Origin: an uncultured Eubacterium sp.
Lineage (GTDB): Bacteria > Bacillota > Clostridia > Lachnospirales > Lachnospiraceae
Assembly: GCA_910584645.1 (NCBI GenBank)
Contig: CAJUAU010000001.1
Coordinates: forward strand, 1 to 64,000
Direction of reading: 5' to 3'
Length of the DNA: 64,000 nt
Shown: positions 9,616-18,555 of the stretch, piece by piece
How positions within the stretch are numbered: the stretch's first letter is position 1
Layout: each line of letters begins with the position of its first letter
Translations under genes and position numbers: made by a program
The notes under the pieces: generated by a model
Told to the model about the DNA's origin: nothing
The model's database searches: none
The model's input: the letters and a program-made list of their open reading frames with translations, nothing else

Positions 9616-10432
9616 GCAGAAAAAAATAGCTGTCATCAATGACATATCGGGCTTTGGGAGATGCTCTGCCTCGGTTTCCCTTCCAGTGATCTCCCATATG
9701 AGGGTACAGGCCTGTCTGCTGCCTACTTCCATTTTTTCCAACCATACGGGTTTTGCCTCGTATTACTATGAAGATTTCACAGATAAAATGCTGCGGTATA
9801 TGGAAGAGTGGAAAAAGCTGGATCTTCGTTTTGAGGGCATTGCCAGCGGGTTTCTGGGGTCGGCGGAACAGATTGAGATCCTGCGGGAATTTATTCACCA
9901 GTTCCGGGATGAGAGAACCCAGGTGATCATCGATCCGGTGATGGGGGAAAACGGAAAATCCTATCCTACTTATACAGAGGAAATGTGTGACAAGATGAAG
10001 CATCTGGTAGAGTACGCCGATATTCTCACGCCCAATGTAACAGAAGCCTGTATGCTTACCGGAATGCCTTTTAAGGAAAAAGACTGGCAGCGGAAAGAAC
10101 TGCTGGAGATGATGGCGCGTCTGCGGGAGCTGGGAGCGAAGAAGATCGTAGTATCCGGACTGGATTCCGGGCAGTTTATCTCCAATGCGGTGAGTGAGGT
10201 TCCCGGAGAGTGTAAGCTGTTACGGCAGAAGAGGGTGGGGAAGGTGCGCTCCGGCACCGGCGACATTTTCTCATCCATTATTGCCGCTGACTGTGTTAAT
10301 GGAGTGGATTTTGAGACCTCTGTCCGCAAGGCGGCGGCTTTTGTGCAGGAGTGTATCCGGGTGACGGAGAGATTTGATATACCAGAGACAGATGGAGTGT
10401 GTTTTGAGGAGGTACTTCATAAATTACGATAG
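9602..10432 (+). CDS. Pyridoxal/pyridoxamine kinase, PdxK/PdxY-like ribokinase-fold protein
   Basis: 276 residues of the ThiD/PdxK branch of ribokinase-fold kinases. Visible marks are INDISGFGRCS at the N-terminus, DPVMGENGKSYPTY (about 116–129), LTPNVTEA, and the anion-hole/catalytic Asp region RSGTGDIFSS (about 216–225). Known role: ATP-dependent phosphorylation of B6 vitamers in salvage of pyridoxal phosphate. The start at 9602 is chosen over 9578 because GGAG lies about 8 bases before it and the conserved fold begins right after. It overlaps the symporter by 14 bases, implying translational coupling. A hydroxymethylpyrimidine kinase role is the main alternative. Confidence 0.85.
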   Translation: MSHNKQKKIAVINDISGFGRCSASVSLPVISHMRVQACLLPTSIFSNHTGFASYYYEDFTDKMLRYMEEWKKLDLRFEGIASGFLGSAEQIEILREFIHQFRDERTQVIIDPVMGENGKSYPTYTEEMCDKMKHLVEYADILTPNVTEACMLTGMPFKEKDWQRKELLEMMARLRELGAKKIVVSGLDSGQFISNAVSEVPGECKLLRQKRVGKVRSGTGDIFSSIIAADCVNGVDFETSVRKAAAFVQECIRVTERFDIPETDGVCFEEVLHKLR

Positions 10433-10444
10433 CGAGGTGATCAT

Positions 10445-11647
10445 ATGGCGGCCTATCATAAGCTCAGTAAAGAGCTTCAGGAACGTATCAGAGAAGACCG
10501 AAAGCGTCACTGGGTAAATCCCTGTGCCTTTGCAGATGAAAATGCCATCCGGCGGCGGAGAGACCACGAGGAGGCGAATCTGTGGCGTCCTGCCTTTGTG
10601 AGAGACACAGAACGGATCCTGCACAACCCCTATTACAACCGCTATTCGGATAAGACCCAGGTACTTTCCGCTTACCGGAATGATGATATTTCCCGGCGTG
10701 CCCTGCATGTACAGCTGGTGTCGCGGATCGCGAGAAATATCGGCAGGGGGCTTGGGCTCAATACCGATCTGATCGAGGCGGTTTCCCTGGGACATGATAT
10801 CGGACACACCCCTTTTGGCCATGCGGGAGAGCGTTTTCTCAATGAGATATATCACCGCCACACGGGGCGCTATTTTAATCACAACGTGCAGAGTGTCCGG
10901 GTTCTGGACCAGCTGGTGCGCTGGAATATCAGCCTTCAGGTACTGGACGGTATCCTCTGCCACAACGGAGAGATGGAGATGCAGGAATACCGGCCGGTGT
11001 CTCTGACATCCTTTGAGGAGTTTGACCAGAGGATGGAGGCCTGCTATACGGATCCGGAAGCGAACAAAAAGCAGATTCCCTCTACGCTGGAGGGCTGCGT
11101 CATGCGGATCAGCGACATCATCGCCTACCTGGGAAAGGACAGGCAGGACGCCCAGAAAGTGGGAGTGATCCCTGGGGGAGAAATATTTTCCACAGACCGC
11201 ATCGGGAGAAACAACGCTGAGATCATCAATAATATGACGGTAAACATCATCGAAAGAAGCTATGGCAAAGATTATATCTGCATGGATCCGGAGTATTATG
11301 AAGCATTCTCCAAAGCAAAAAGCGAGAATTATCAGCAGATATATAAAAATCCCCAGGTGGATTCCCTGTATGAGGAAAATGTCAGACCGATGTTTGAAGC
11401 AGTATATGAGGAGCTTCTGGATCAGGCGCAGAGGCAGGATCAGGATTCGGTCCTCTACCGCCACCATATGGACTACCCGCCGGGAAATAAACGGTCTTTG
11501 GATGAATATAGGCACGAAGAACCGAATCAGATCGTGGTAGATTTTATTTCCAGCATGACAGACGACTATTTTATCGCCCTCTACCATGAAATGTTTCCCG
11601 ATGGGAAATATGACGTCCAGTATAAGGGCTATTTTGACCAGGAATAA
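10445..11647 (+). CDS. dgt: dGTPase-like HD-domain deoxynucleotide triphosphohydrolase
   Basis: 400 residues. The HD metal site is complete: His in RRALHVQLVSRIARNIG (about residues 79–95), HD in LGHDIGHTPFGHAGE (about 115–129), and a later Asp in the RISDIIAY segment. Known role: hydrolysis of dNTPs (classically dGTP) to nucleoside plus triphosphate, adjusting nucleotide pools or resisting phage. It follows the kinase by 12 bases with GAGGTGATC before the ATG. A long opposite-strand open frame here is a codon-usage shadow. Confidence 0.88.
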   Translation: MAAYHKLSKELQERIREDRKRHWVNPCAFADENAIRRRRDHEEANLWRPAFVRDTERILHNPYYNRYSDKTQVLSAYRNDDISRRALHVQLVSRIARNIGRGLGLNTDLIEAVSLGHDIGHTPFGHAGERFLNEIYHRHTGRYFNHNVQSVRVLDQLVRWNISLQVLDGILCHNGEMEMQEYRPVSLTSFEEFDQRMEACYTDPEANKKQIPSTLEGCVMRISDIIAYLGKDRQDAQKVGVIPGGEIFSTDRIGRNNAEIINNMTVNIIERSYGKDYICMDPEYYEAFSKAKSENYQQIYKNPQVDSLYEENVRPMFEAVYEELLDQAQRQDQDSVLYRHHMDYPPGNKRSLDEYRHEEPNQIVVDFISSMTDDYFIALYHEMFPDGKYDVQYKGYFDQE

Positions 11648-11807
11648 GTAATAAATCTGCGGAATTGGTTCAAATGGCAAGCAGCAAAAAAATACATAAG
11701 GGCACCAAAAAAATCTATTTTCTTTGGCAGTTTGGTTATGTATGATAATACAAGGGGCAAAATGTCCAGACATTGTATGAAAATAATAAGATCAGGAGGA
11801 TATTACC

Positions 11808-13286
11808 ATGAAAAAGGTTACAGGAACAATCAATGCAAAGCGTAAAATGGGAAAGATCAACAAGGAGATTTACGGCCATTTTTCAGAGCACCTTGGAAGA
11901 TGTATCTATGAGGGGATCTTTGTGGGAGAGGATTCAGAGATCCCTAACACAAAGGGAATGAGAAATGATGTGATAGAGGCTTTAAAGGAATTAGAGATTC
12001 CAGTGCTTCGCTGGCCGGGCGGCTGCTTTGCCGATGAGTACCACTGGATGGATGGCATCGGTGAGAAAGAGAACAGAAAGCGCATGATCAATACCCACTG
12101 GGGCGGTGTGGTAGAGGATAACAGCTTTGGAACCCATGAATTTTTTGAACTCTGTGACCAGCTGGGGTGTGAGCCATACATAAATGGAAATGTGGGCAGC
12201 GGATCTGTGCGGGAGATGTCAGAATGGATCGAGTACATGACCTTTGACGGCGAGTCGCCGATGTCGAAACTGCGCCAGAAAAATGGCAGAAAAGAGCCCT
12301 GGAAATTAAAATACTTTGGCGTGGGAAATGAAAACTGGGGCTGTGGCGGCAATATGACGCCGGACTACTATGCGAATATCTACCGCAGATACCAGACATA
12401 CTGCCGGAATTACGGCGACAATAAGCTGTATAAGATTGCCTGTGGACCGGACGGGGCCAATTATGAGTGGACAGATAAGCTCATGAGTATTATCGGTGAC
12501 CGTTTTGCCGATGCTATCAGCCTGCACTATTACACTGTGCCCTGTGGCTGGGAGCCCAAGAGCAAGGCGACGCAGTTTGATGCGGAGGTGTATTATGAAA
12601 CTATTGATCTGACACTGCGCATGGAGGAAATGATCGACCGCCATCTGGAGATCATGAGCAAATACGATCCGGAGCACAAGGTTAAATTGATCGTGGACGA
12701 GTGGGGCACCTGGTTCCAGGTAGAAGAGGGGACGAATCCGGGATTTTTGTATCAGCAGAATACGATGCGGGATGCCATGGTAGCGGCACTGAACCTGAAT
12801 ATCTTCAACCGTCACTGTGACCGCATCGCTATGGCGAATATTGCCCAGGTAGTAAATGTACTTCAGGCAGTGATCCTGACCGAGGGAGCTAAAATTGTAA
12901 AGACTCCCACCTATCACGTGTTTGAGATGTACAAAGGCCATCAGAATGCTACGCTTGTAGACTGCTTTGTGGATACTCCGGTAGAAGAGTGCGAAGGGCA
13001 CAGTATTCCGCTGGTTTCTTCTTCTGCATCCATCAATGAAAAAGGCGAGCTGACCATTACCCTGGCCAATGCTTCCCTCTCCGAAGAGATTGAGATTTCT
13101 ACAGATGTAGTAGGAGAGTTTTCCTCTGTGAGCGGCAGGATCCTCACCGGAAAGGTGGATGATTTCAATTCCTTTGAGAAGGAAGATGTGGTGAAGCCGG
13201 TAGAATTTGACGGCGCTTCTCTGGCAGAGGGCTGCCTGTCGGTAAAAATGCCGCCCTGCAGTGTGGTGACACTGATCCTGAAATAA
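11808..13286 (+). CDS. abfA: Alpha-L-arabinofuranosidase, glycoside hydrolase family 51
   Basis: 492 residues, no signal peptide, hence cytoplasmic. The GH51 (β/α)8 barrel shows the acid/base Glu in FGVGNENWGCGG (about residue 174) and the nucleophile Glu in IVDEWGTWF (about 297). The RWPGGCFADEYHW motif (about 66–78) is also typical. A C-terminal β-domain completes the family length. Known role: releases terminal L-arabinofuranose from arabino-oligosaccharides taken into the cell. It stands alone here, without transporter or regulator. AGGAGG precedes the ATG. The 160-base gap upstream is AT-rich, with TATGAT near 11741 but no convincing -35. Confidence 0.93.
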   Translation: MKKVTGTINAKRKMGKINKEIYGHFSEHLGRCIYEGIFVGEDSEIPNTKGMRNDVIEALKELEIPVLRWPGGCFADEYHWMDGIGEKENRKRMINTHWGGVVEDNSFGTHEFFELCDQLGCEPYINGNVGSGSVREMSEWIEYMTFDGESPMSKLRQKNGRKEPWKLKYFGVGNENWGCGGNMTPDYYANIYRRYQTYCRNYGDNKLYKIACGPDGANYEWTDKLMSIIGDRFADAISLHYYTVPCGWEPKSKATQFDAEVYYETIDLTLRMEEMIDRHLEIMSKYDPEHKVKLIVDEWGTWFQVEEGTNPGFLYQQNTMRDAMVAALNLNIFNRHCDRIAMANIAQVVNVLQAVILTEGAKIVKTPTYHVFEMYKGHQNATLVDCFVDTPVEECEGHSIPLVSSSASINEKGELTITLANASLSEEIEISTDVVGEFSSVSGRILTGKVDDFNSFEKEDVVKPVEFDGASLAEGCLSVKMPPCSVVTLILK

Positions 13287-13297
13287 ATAATGTCTGT

Positions 13298-13320
13298 GGG
13301 GCGGCGGTCTGTGCCGCCCC
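13298..13320 (+). terminator. GC-rich hairpin after abfA, no U tract
   Basis: The perfect 8-bp stem GGGGCGGC / GCCGCCCC has a 7-base loop and lies 12 bases after the stop. TAAA follows instead of a T run, so termination strength is uncertain. Confidence 0.5.
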
Positions 13321-13372
13321 TAAATGATCTGGGTGGAGAGTGATATTCGTGGATTGGAGAAATGAGGGGGAT

Positions 13373-13633
13373 ATGGGAAAACAGATACCATTTTGCCGCA
13401 AATGTATGTGGACAAAGGAGATGCTGGAAAAGGAACGGGTCAAGCTGGAGGAATACATCGCCAACATTCCAGAGGAGGACAAGGTATCTCCCCAGGAGCA
13501 TGAGAGAAGGCTTTTGATCTGTGACACCTGCCCGGAGCTTCGCGGCGGGCTCTGCGGACAGTGCGGCTGTTACGTGGCAGTGCGGGCGGTGAGGAAGAAG
13601 GGGTATTGTCCCCATGTGAGGAGGAAGTGGTGA
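13373..13633 (+). CDS. Small cysteine-rich protein, DUF6171-like
   Basis: About 86 residues with paired Cys motifs: CRKC near the start, then CDTC, CGQCGC and a final C (GYCPH). The pattern suggests a zinc or other metal knuckle. I recognise it as resembling DUF6171 proteins of Clostridia; no function is known. Start choice is weak. ATG 13373 has GAGGGGG only 2 bases away, while in-frame GTGs at 13340 and 13349 are possible, the latter with GGAG 10 bases upstream. It lies between abfA and the pheS T-box leader. Confidence 0.7.
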   Translation: MGKQIPFCRKCMWTKEMLEKERVKLEEYIANIPEEDKVSPQEHERRLLICDTCPELRGGLCGQCGCYVAVRAVRKKGYCPHVRRKW

Positions 13634-13714
13634 TGGGTTATCTGGAATGCGAATCTGGAATGCGAACTAAAAAATTATTGACATTTTGGCCTATAATGTG
13701 ATACCATTAATCCA

Positions 13715-14024
13715 AATTGATAAAGACGAAGATGGTGCAGGAGGTATTTCTCCAGATATGATCCATTTCCATCAGAGAGACAGAATCATCGGCTGAAAGT
13801 TCTGTCAGGTTCCCTGGGTCATTGACATTCACACCGGAGTTCCGTTTCTGAAATTCAGTAGGGAGCGGCGTGGCTGCGCGTTAAGCGATAATGAGTGCCT
13901 GCTGTGATCAGGGAAGAGAAAAAGAGCTTTTCTGTGAGTGGTGGGAATCAGGGTGGTACCGCGGAAATGTAAGTCCGTCCCTTGTAAGCATGGAGAACAT
14001 GCCTGTGGGGGACGGACTTTTTTA
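13715..14024 (+). promoter_or_regulatory. T-box leader (tRNA-Phe sensing) of pheST
   Basis: The T-box AGGGTGGTACCGCGG is at 13950–13964. Upstream are the stem I elements AGAGAGACAGAATC…GTTCTGTC and AGTAGGGAGCGG. UUC triplets at 13840–13842 and 13846–13848 are specifier candidates for tRNA-Phe. Downstream, AAGTCCGTCCC (13971–13981) pairs with GGGACGGACTT (14009–14019) and a T tract follows, giving the terminator that uncharged tRNA would prevent. Start and specifier are approximate. TTGACA (13678–13683) upstream has no well-spaced consensus -10. Confidence 0.93.
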
Positions 14025-14081
14025 TTTTAGTAGGAAAGTTCACCCTGCGGAGCCAAAGAATGGCCGAAGGCAATTCTTTAG

Positions 14082-14111
14082 AGGTGCGCGTTTCTCAGCC
14101 GCACCTTTTTT
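14082..14111 (+). terminator. Second terminator-like hairpin between the T-box and pheS
   Basis: AGGTGCG / CGCACCT with an 11-base loop is followed by TTTTTT. It lies about 60 bases beyond the T-box terminator. A further stem AAAGAAT / ATTCTTT lies just before it (14055–14080), and GCAGGAT / ATCCTGC lies just before pheS. Confidence 0.6.
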
Positions 14112-14188
14112 GGGGCATGTCATATCCGATACAGACTATAAAACGAAGCAGCAGGATAAAATGTGTATCCTGCGGAAATGAGGAGATC

Positions 14189-15208
14189 ATGAAAGAAAAA
14201 CTTGAAAAGATCATGAAGGATGCCCTGTCTCAGATCGAGACATCCGAAGGACTGGATAAGCTGAATGATATCCGGGTGGCATTTCTTGGAAAAAAAGGAG
14301 AACTTACCAGCGTACTGAAATCCATGAAGGATGTGGCACCGGAGGACAGGCCGAAGGTGGGGCAGCTGGTGAACGAGGCGAGAAAAGATATCGAGGCAAA
14401 GCTGGAGGCAAAAAAGACAGCATTTGCCAAAGCTCTCCGTGAAGAGAAGATGAAAGCCGAAGTGATCGATGTGACTCTTCCGGGGAAGAAACCGAAACTG
14501 GGACATAGACACCCGAATACCATTGCACTGCAGGAAGTGGAAAAAATATTTGTGGGACTTGGTTATGAGGTTGTGGAAGGCCCCGAAGTAGAATATGATT
14601 ATTATAACTTTGAAGCATTGAATATCCCGGCAAACCATCCGGCGAAGGATGAGCAGGATACCTTTTATATCAATGATAAATTTTTGCTGCGTACCCAGAC
14701 CTCTTCGGTACAGGTCCGGGTGATGGAGGAAGGAAAACTTCCCATCCGCATGATCGCACCGGGAAGAGTGTTCCGTTCCGATGAGGTGGATGCCACCCAT
14801 TCTCCTTCCTTCCATCAGATCGAGGGACTTGTGATCGATAAAAATATCACCTTTGCAGATCTGAAGGGAACCCTGGCAGAGTTTGCGAAAGAGCTGTTTG
14901 GAGAGGGAACAAAGGTAAAATTCCGTCCCCATCATTTCCCATTTACAGAGCCGAGCGCGGAGATGGACGTGACCTGTTTTAAGTGCGGTGGAAAGGGCTG
15001 CCGCTTCTGTAAGGGCGAGGGCTGGATCGAGATCCTGGGCTGCGGAATGGTCCATCCCCATGTATTGGAGATGAGCCATATCGACCCGGAAGAATACACA
15101 GGTTTTGCCTTTGGAGTCGGTCTGGAGCGGATCGCACTGCTGAAATACGAAATTGACGATATGCGCCTGCTCTATGAAAATGACAAGCGGTTCCTGGAGC
15201 AGTTTTAG
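14189..15208 (+). CDS. pheS: Phenylalanyl-tRNA synthetase alpha subunit
   Basis: 339 residues, the normal bacterial length. An N-terminal coiled-coil arm (about 1–85) is followed by the class II catalytic core. Motif 2 is visible around RMIAPGRVFRSDEVDATHSP (about 190–209) and motif 3 as GFAFGVGLERIALLKY (about 308–323). The QTSSVQVRVM segment is also typical. With PheT it forms the (αβ)2 enzyme charging tRNA-Phe. The ATG at 14189 follows AGGAGATC and gives the standard N-terminus; an upstream in-frame ATG at 14060 lies in the leader RNA. Confidence 0.97.
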   Translation: MKEKLEKIMKDALSQIETSEGLDKLNDIRVAFLGKKGELTSVLKSMKDVAPEDRPKVGQLVNEARKDIEAKLEAKKTAFAKALREEKMKAEVIDVTLPGKKPKLGHRHPNTIALQEVEKIFVGLGYEVVEGPEVEYDYYNFEALNIPANHPAKDEQDTFYINDKFLLRTQTSSVQVRVMEEGKLPIRMIAPGRVFRSDEVDATHSPSFHQIEGLVIDKNITFADLKGTLAEFAKELFGEGTKVKFRPHHFPFTEPSAEMDVTCFKCGGKGCRFCKGEGWIEILGCGMVHPHVLEMSHIDPEEYTGFAFGVGLERIALLKYEIDDMRLLYENDKRFLEQF

Positions 15209-15267
15209 GATAGGATGCGGCGCAGTGCCGACGGACATCCGTAAATAAAAGAAAAGAGGTTAGTAGA

Positions 15268-17706
15268 ATGAATACACCATTATCGTGGATAAAAGCATAT
15301 GTTCCGGAACTGGAATGTACCGAAAAGGAGTACATGGACGCCATGACCCTGTCTGGTACCAAGGTGGAGGGATATGAAAAATTTGACGAGGATCTGGATC
15401 AGATCATCGTGGGAAGAATTGACAAGATCGAAAAGCACCCGGATGCGGATAAGCTGGTGGTCTGCCAGGTGTCGGTGGATGAGCAGGGAACCCAGGTACA
15501 GATCGTGACGGGAGCGCCCAATGTGAAAGAGGGGCAGAAAGTTCCTGTGGTATTGGACGGAGGCCGTGTGGCAGGCGGCCATGATGGATCTAAGACGCCA
15601 GGGGGCATCAAGATCAAAAAGGGAAAGCTCCGCGGAGTGGAGTCCTGTGGCATGATGTGTTCCATCGAGGAACTGGGGTCTTCCAGGGATTTTTATCCCG
15701 ATGCCCCGGAAAATGGAATTTATATCCTCAGCGACAATCCAGAATACAAAGATGCGCCGGTAGGCAGCGACGCTATCGCGCTTCTGGGACTGCGGGATGC
15801 CAATTTTGAGTACGAGGTCACTTCTAACCGGGTGGACTGCTTTGGCGTGATCGGCATCGCCAGAGAGGCAGCGGCGACCTTCCGCAAACCCTTCTGTCCG
15901 CCGGAGGTAAAAGTGGTGGGCAATGACGAGAAGGCAGAAGATTATATTTCTGTCGAGATAGAAAATAAGGAGCTCTGTTCCCGGTATGTGGTCCGGGTGG
16001 TAAAAGATATCAAACTTGCGCCGTCACCGGAGTGGATGCAGAGAAGGCTGGCGGCGTGCGGAATCCGCCCCATCAATAACATCGTGGATATCACCAACTA
16101 TGTGATGGAGGAATATTCCCAGCCGATGCATGCCTATGACCTGGATACCATTGCCGGCAGAAAGATTGTTGTGAGAAATGCCAAACAGGGCGAGACCTTT
16201 ATGACCCTGGACGGACAGGAGCGGCAGCTGGATGATTCCATCCTGATGATCTGTGATGGTGAGAAAGCGGTGGGTATTGCGGGTATCATGGGTGGAGAAA
16301 ATTCCAAGATTACCGATGACGTGAAAACGATGCTGTTTGAGGCGGCGTGCTTTGACGGAACCAATATCCGTCTGTCCGGGAAAAAGCTGGGTATGCGTAC
16401 TGACGCCCAGGCAAAGTTTGAAAAAGGACTGGATCCTAATACCACCATGGAGGCGATGAACCGCGCCTGCCAGCTGATTGAGGAGCTGGGCGCCGGCACC
16501 GTCGTAGGCGGTTGTGTGGATATTTATCCGGTAAAACGGGAAGAAGAGACTGTGGCGTACGATCCGGATAAGATCAATGCCCTTCTGGGAACCGATATCA
16601 GTGAAGAGGAAATGATCCGTTATTTTGAGATGGTATGTCTTCCGGTAGACCGGGAAAAGCGTCTGGTACATGTGCCGACCTGGAGGCAGGATGTTCACCG
16701 TCTGGCGGATCTGGCAGAGGAAGTGGCGAGATTTTACGGCTATGACAAAATCCCTGCCACCCTTCCCAGCGGCGAGGCGACAGCCGGAAAGTTATCTTAT
16801 CAGACAGAGATCAGTAACATTGCGAGAAATGTAGTGGAGCAGGCGGGCTTCTGTGAGGGAATGAGTTATTCTTTTGAGAGTCCGAAAGTTTTTGATAAAC
16901 TATTGATCCCGGAGCAGAGCGACGTGAGAAAGGCGATCGTGATCTCTAACCCTCTGGGAGAGGATTACAGTATCATGAGAACCCTGTCGCTGAATGGAAT
17001 GCTGACTTCCCTTTCCACCAACTACAACCGCAGAAATAAGGATGTAAGGCTGTATGAACTGGCGAACATTTATCTGCCCAAAAGCCTCCCCCTGGAGGAG
17101 CTTCCGGAGGAGCGGCTGCAGCTGACACTGGGAATGTACGGGGAGGGCGATTTCTTCGACATGAAAGGTGTGGTAGAGGGGATCTTTGATAAGCTGGGAA
17201 TTCATCAGTCCATTTCCTACACACCGGAGGATGGCCGTCCCTATCTGCATCCGGGGCGCCGGGCGGATATCGTACTGGATGGCAGGGCCCTGGGATTTCT
17301 CGGTGAGGTTCATCCGGAGGTGCTGGATCAGTACAGCATTGGAACCAAGGCCTATGTGGCGGTTCTGGATGTGGAGCTGCTGGCGGAGCTGGCAGATTTT
17401 GATATCAAATATAAAGGTGTCGCTAAATTCCCTGCGGTCACGAGAGATATCTCCCTTGTGATGAAAAAGAATGTCCTCGCCGGACAGGTGGAGGAGATCA
17501 TACGCAAAAATGGCGGAAAGATCCTGGAGAGCTTTAAGCTGTTCGACGTGTATGAGGGAGAACAGCTGGCGGCAGATGAGAAGTCACTGGCTTACTCTAT
17601 TCAATTCCGCGCTTCAGACCGCACATTGGAGGATAAGGACGTGACAGCAGTGATGGATAAAATACTGAAGAAAATGGAAAGCTTAGGAGTAAAAATACGT
17701 CAATAA
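15268..17706 (+). CDS. pheT: Phenylalanyl-tRNA synthetase beta subunit
   Basis: 812 residues with the standard order of domains. These are an EMAP/tRNA-binding domain (about 40–155, KIEKHPDADKLVVCQVSV), B3/B4 editing domain (about 210–390, GIRPINNIVDITNYVM), B5 (about 410–480), a catalytic-like core (about 490–690, SNPLGEDYSIMRTLSLNG) and the C-terminal FDX-ACB anticodon-binding domain (about 715–812, KFPAVTRDISLVMKK). The gap to pheS (59 bases) has a small stem GGATGcGGC…GCC…CATCC and then AAAGAGG before the ATG. It is co-transcribed under the T-box. Confidence 0.97.
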   Translation: MNTPLSWIKAYVPELECTEKEYMDAMTLSGTKVEGYEKFDEDLDQIIVGRIDKIEKHPDADKLVVCQVSVDEQGTQVQIVTGAPNVKEGQKVPVVLDGGRVAGGHDGSKTPGGIKIKKGKLRGVESCGMMCSIEELGSSRDFYPDAPENGIYILSDNPEYKDAPVGSDAIALLGLRDANFEYEVTSNRVDCFGVIGIAREAAATFRKPFCPPEVKVVGNDEKAEDYISVEIENKELCSRYVVRVVKDIKLAPSPEWMQRRLAACGIRPINNIVDITNYVMEEYSQPMHAYDLDTIAGRKIVVRNAKQGETFMTLDGQERQLDDSILMICDGEKAVGIAGIMGGENSKITDDVKTMLFEAACFDGTNIRLSGKKLGMRTDAQAKFEKGLDPNTTMEAMNRACQLIEELGAGTVVGGCVDIYPVKREEETVAYDPDKINALLGTDISEEEMIRYFEMVCLPVDREKRLVHVPTWRQDVHRLADLAEEVARFYGYDKIPATLPSGEATAGKLSYQTEISNIARNVVEQAGFCEGMSYSFESPKVFDKLLIPEQSDVRKAIVISNPLGEDYSIMRTLSLNGMLTSLSTNYNRRNKDVRLYELANIYLPKSLPLEELPEERLQLTLGMYGEGDFFDMKGVVEGIFDKLGIHQSISYTPEDGRPYLHPGRRADIVLDGRALGFLGEVHPEVLDQYSIGTKAYVAVLDVELLAELADFDIKYKGVAKFPAVTRDISLVMKKNVLAGQVEEIIRKNGGKILESFKLFDVYEGEQLAADEKSLAYSIQFRASDRTLEDKDVTAVMDKILKKMESLGVKIRQ

Positions 17707-17726
17707 TATTCCTTGGAGGGATTGTT

Positions 17727-18203
17727 TTGAAAAAATTGATTCGTAACTTACTGGCACTTGCCTTTATCGGTTACATGGTACTTCTGATTTATTTTCTGTT
17801 TTTCAGTGAAGAATATGGGCGCACTACCCATTATACCGATTATCAGTACAATCTCGTGTTGTTCCGGGAGATCACCCGGTACATCCGCCACCGGGATATC
17901 CTGGGATTTGATTTCGTCATGATCAATCTGGTGGGAAATGTGGTAGTGTTCATGCCCTTTGGTTTTTTTGTGCCAAGCCTGGAGAAAAGGCGCCGCGGAT
18001 ATTTTCTGGATTTTTTGAAAATAACCCTTCTTGGCTTTTTGTTCAGTCTTGCGGTGGAGACCGTACAGCTGGTGACGAAGGTTGGATGTTTTGATGTGGA
18101 TGACCTGTTTTTAAATACGATAGGCGTCGTACTGGGGTATCTGTGTTATGGTATCTGCCGGTTTATCTGGAACTTCGTACGCAGGAAAAATAGCGCTTCG
18201 TAA
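17727..18203 (+). CDS. VanZ-like membrane protein
   Basis: 158 residues with four predicted membrane spans: residues ~5–26, ~70–90, ~95–118 and ~128–148. It carries the family pattern NLVGNVVVFMPFGFFVP and the ETVQLVTKVGCFDVDDLFLNTIG stretch with the conserved Asp-x-x-Asp-x-x-x-Asn-x-x-Gly. Family members include the teicoplanin-resistance accessory VanZ; most have no known role. It starts with TTG (GGAGG 8 bases upstream) and lies 20 bases after pheT, so it probably rides on the same transcript. Confidence 0.88.
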   Translation: MKKLIRNLLALAFIGYMVLLIYFLFFSEEYGRTTHYTDYQYNLVLFREITRYIRHRDILGFDFVMINLVGNVVVFMPFGFFVPSLEKRRRGYFLDFLKITLLGFLFSLAVETVQLVTKVGCFDVDDLFLNTIGVVLGYLCYGICRFIWNFVRRKNSAS

Positions 18204-18215
18204 TGGAGGAAATAT

Positions 18216-18548
18216 ATGCAGATTCGTATCGGGAAGAGAAGAAAGATTCAGTTTACAGATAAAAAGCATCCGCTGCAGGGGATTTTGTCTGCCTTGCTGG
18301 CGGTGTTGTCTTTTGCCATGATGATCATATTGTTTGTCTGTTCCGGCATGGAAAAAGGTAATGGCGGGATCATGTACGGATACCTGGGCATTTTGAATTT
18401 GCTGTTCTCCGTGACGGGTTTCGTGCTCTCGCTGAGATGTCTGAAAAGAGAGGACATCTATGTCACTACCCCTACCATTGGATCAGTCTTTAACGGGGTT
18501 ATTATTATTATCTATTTGATCCTGTATTTCATGGGGGCTCTGGTGTGA
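18216..18548 (+). CDS. Small three-span membrane protein, DUF6142-like
   Basis: 110 residues with a basic N-terminus (IRIGKRRKIQF) and three hydrophobic spans at about 24–46, 56–75 and 88–107. It resembles DUF6142 proteins common in Lachnospiraceae; function unknown. It follows the VanZ-like gene by 12 bases with GGAGG before the ATG, so it is the last gene of the pheST transcript. It converges with the AP2/HNH-like gene, with only 7 bases between stops. Confidence 0.75.
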   Translation: MQIRIGKRRKIQFTDKKHPLQGILSALLAVLSFAMMIILFVCSGMEKGNGGIMYGYLGILNLLFSVTGFVLSLRCLKREDIYVTTPTIGSVFNGVIIIIYLILYFMGALV

Positions 18549-18555
18549 CCAGCTA

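Noticed and set aside
10424..11773. A 449-codon minus-strand frame antisense to the dGTPase-like gene (also 372 codons antisense to pheS, 344 antisense to thiI and 428 antisense to mtaB)
   Set aside because: Each is a shadow of a well-supported gene with family motifs, and none has a plausible start context or domain.
13678..13697. TTGACA plus TATAAT as the pheST promoter pair
   Set aside because: The hexamers are only 8 bases apart, which sigma-A cannot use together. One of them may belong to a promoter with a weaker partner.
13891..14181. A 96-codon plus-strand open frame in the pheS leader
   Set aside because: It covers the T-box, its terminator and later hairpins, and the sequence is explained by RNA structure. 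The product has no protein-like pattern.
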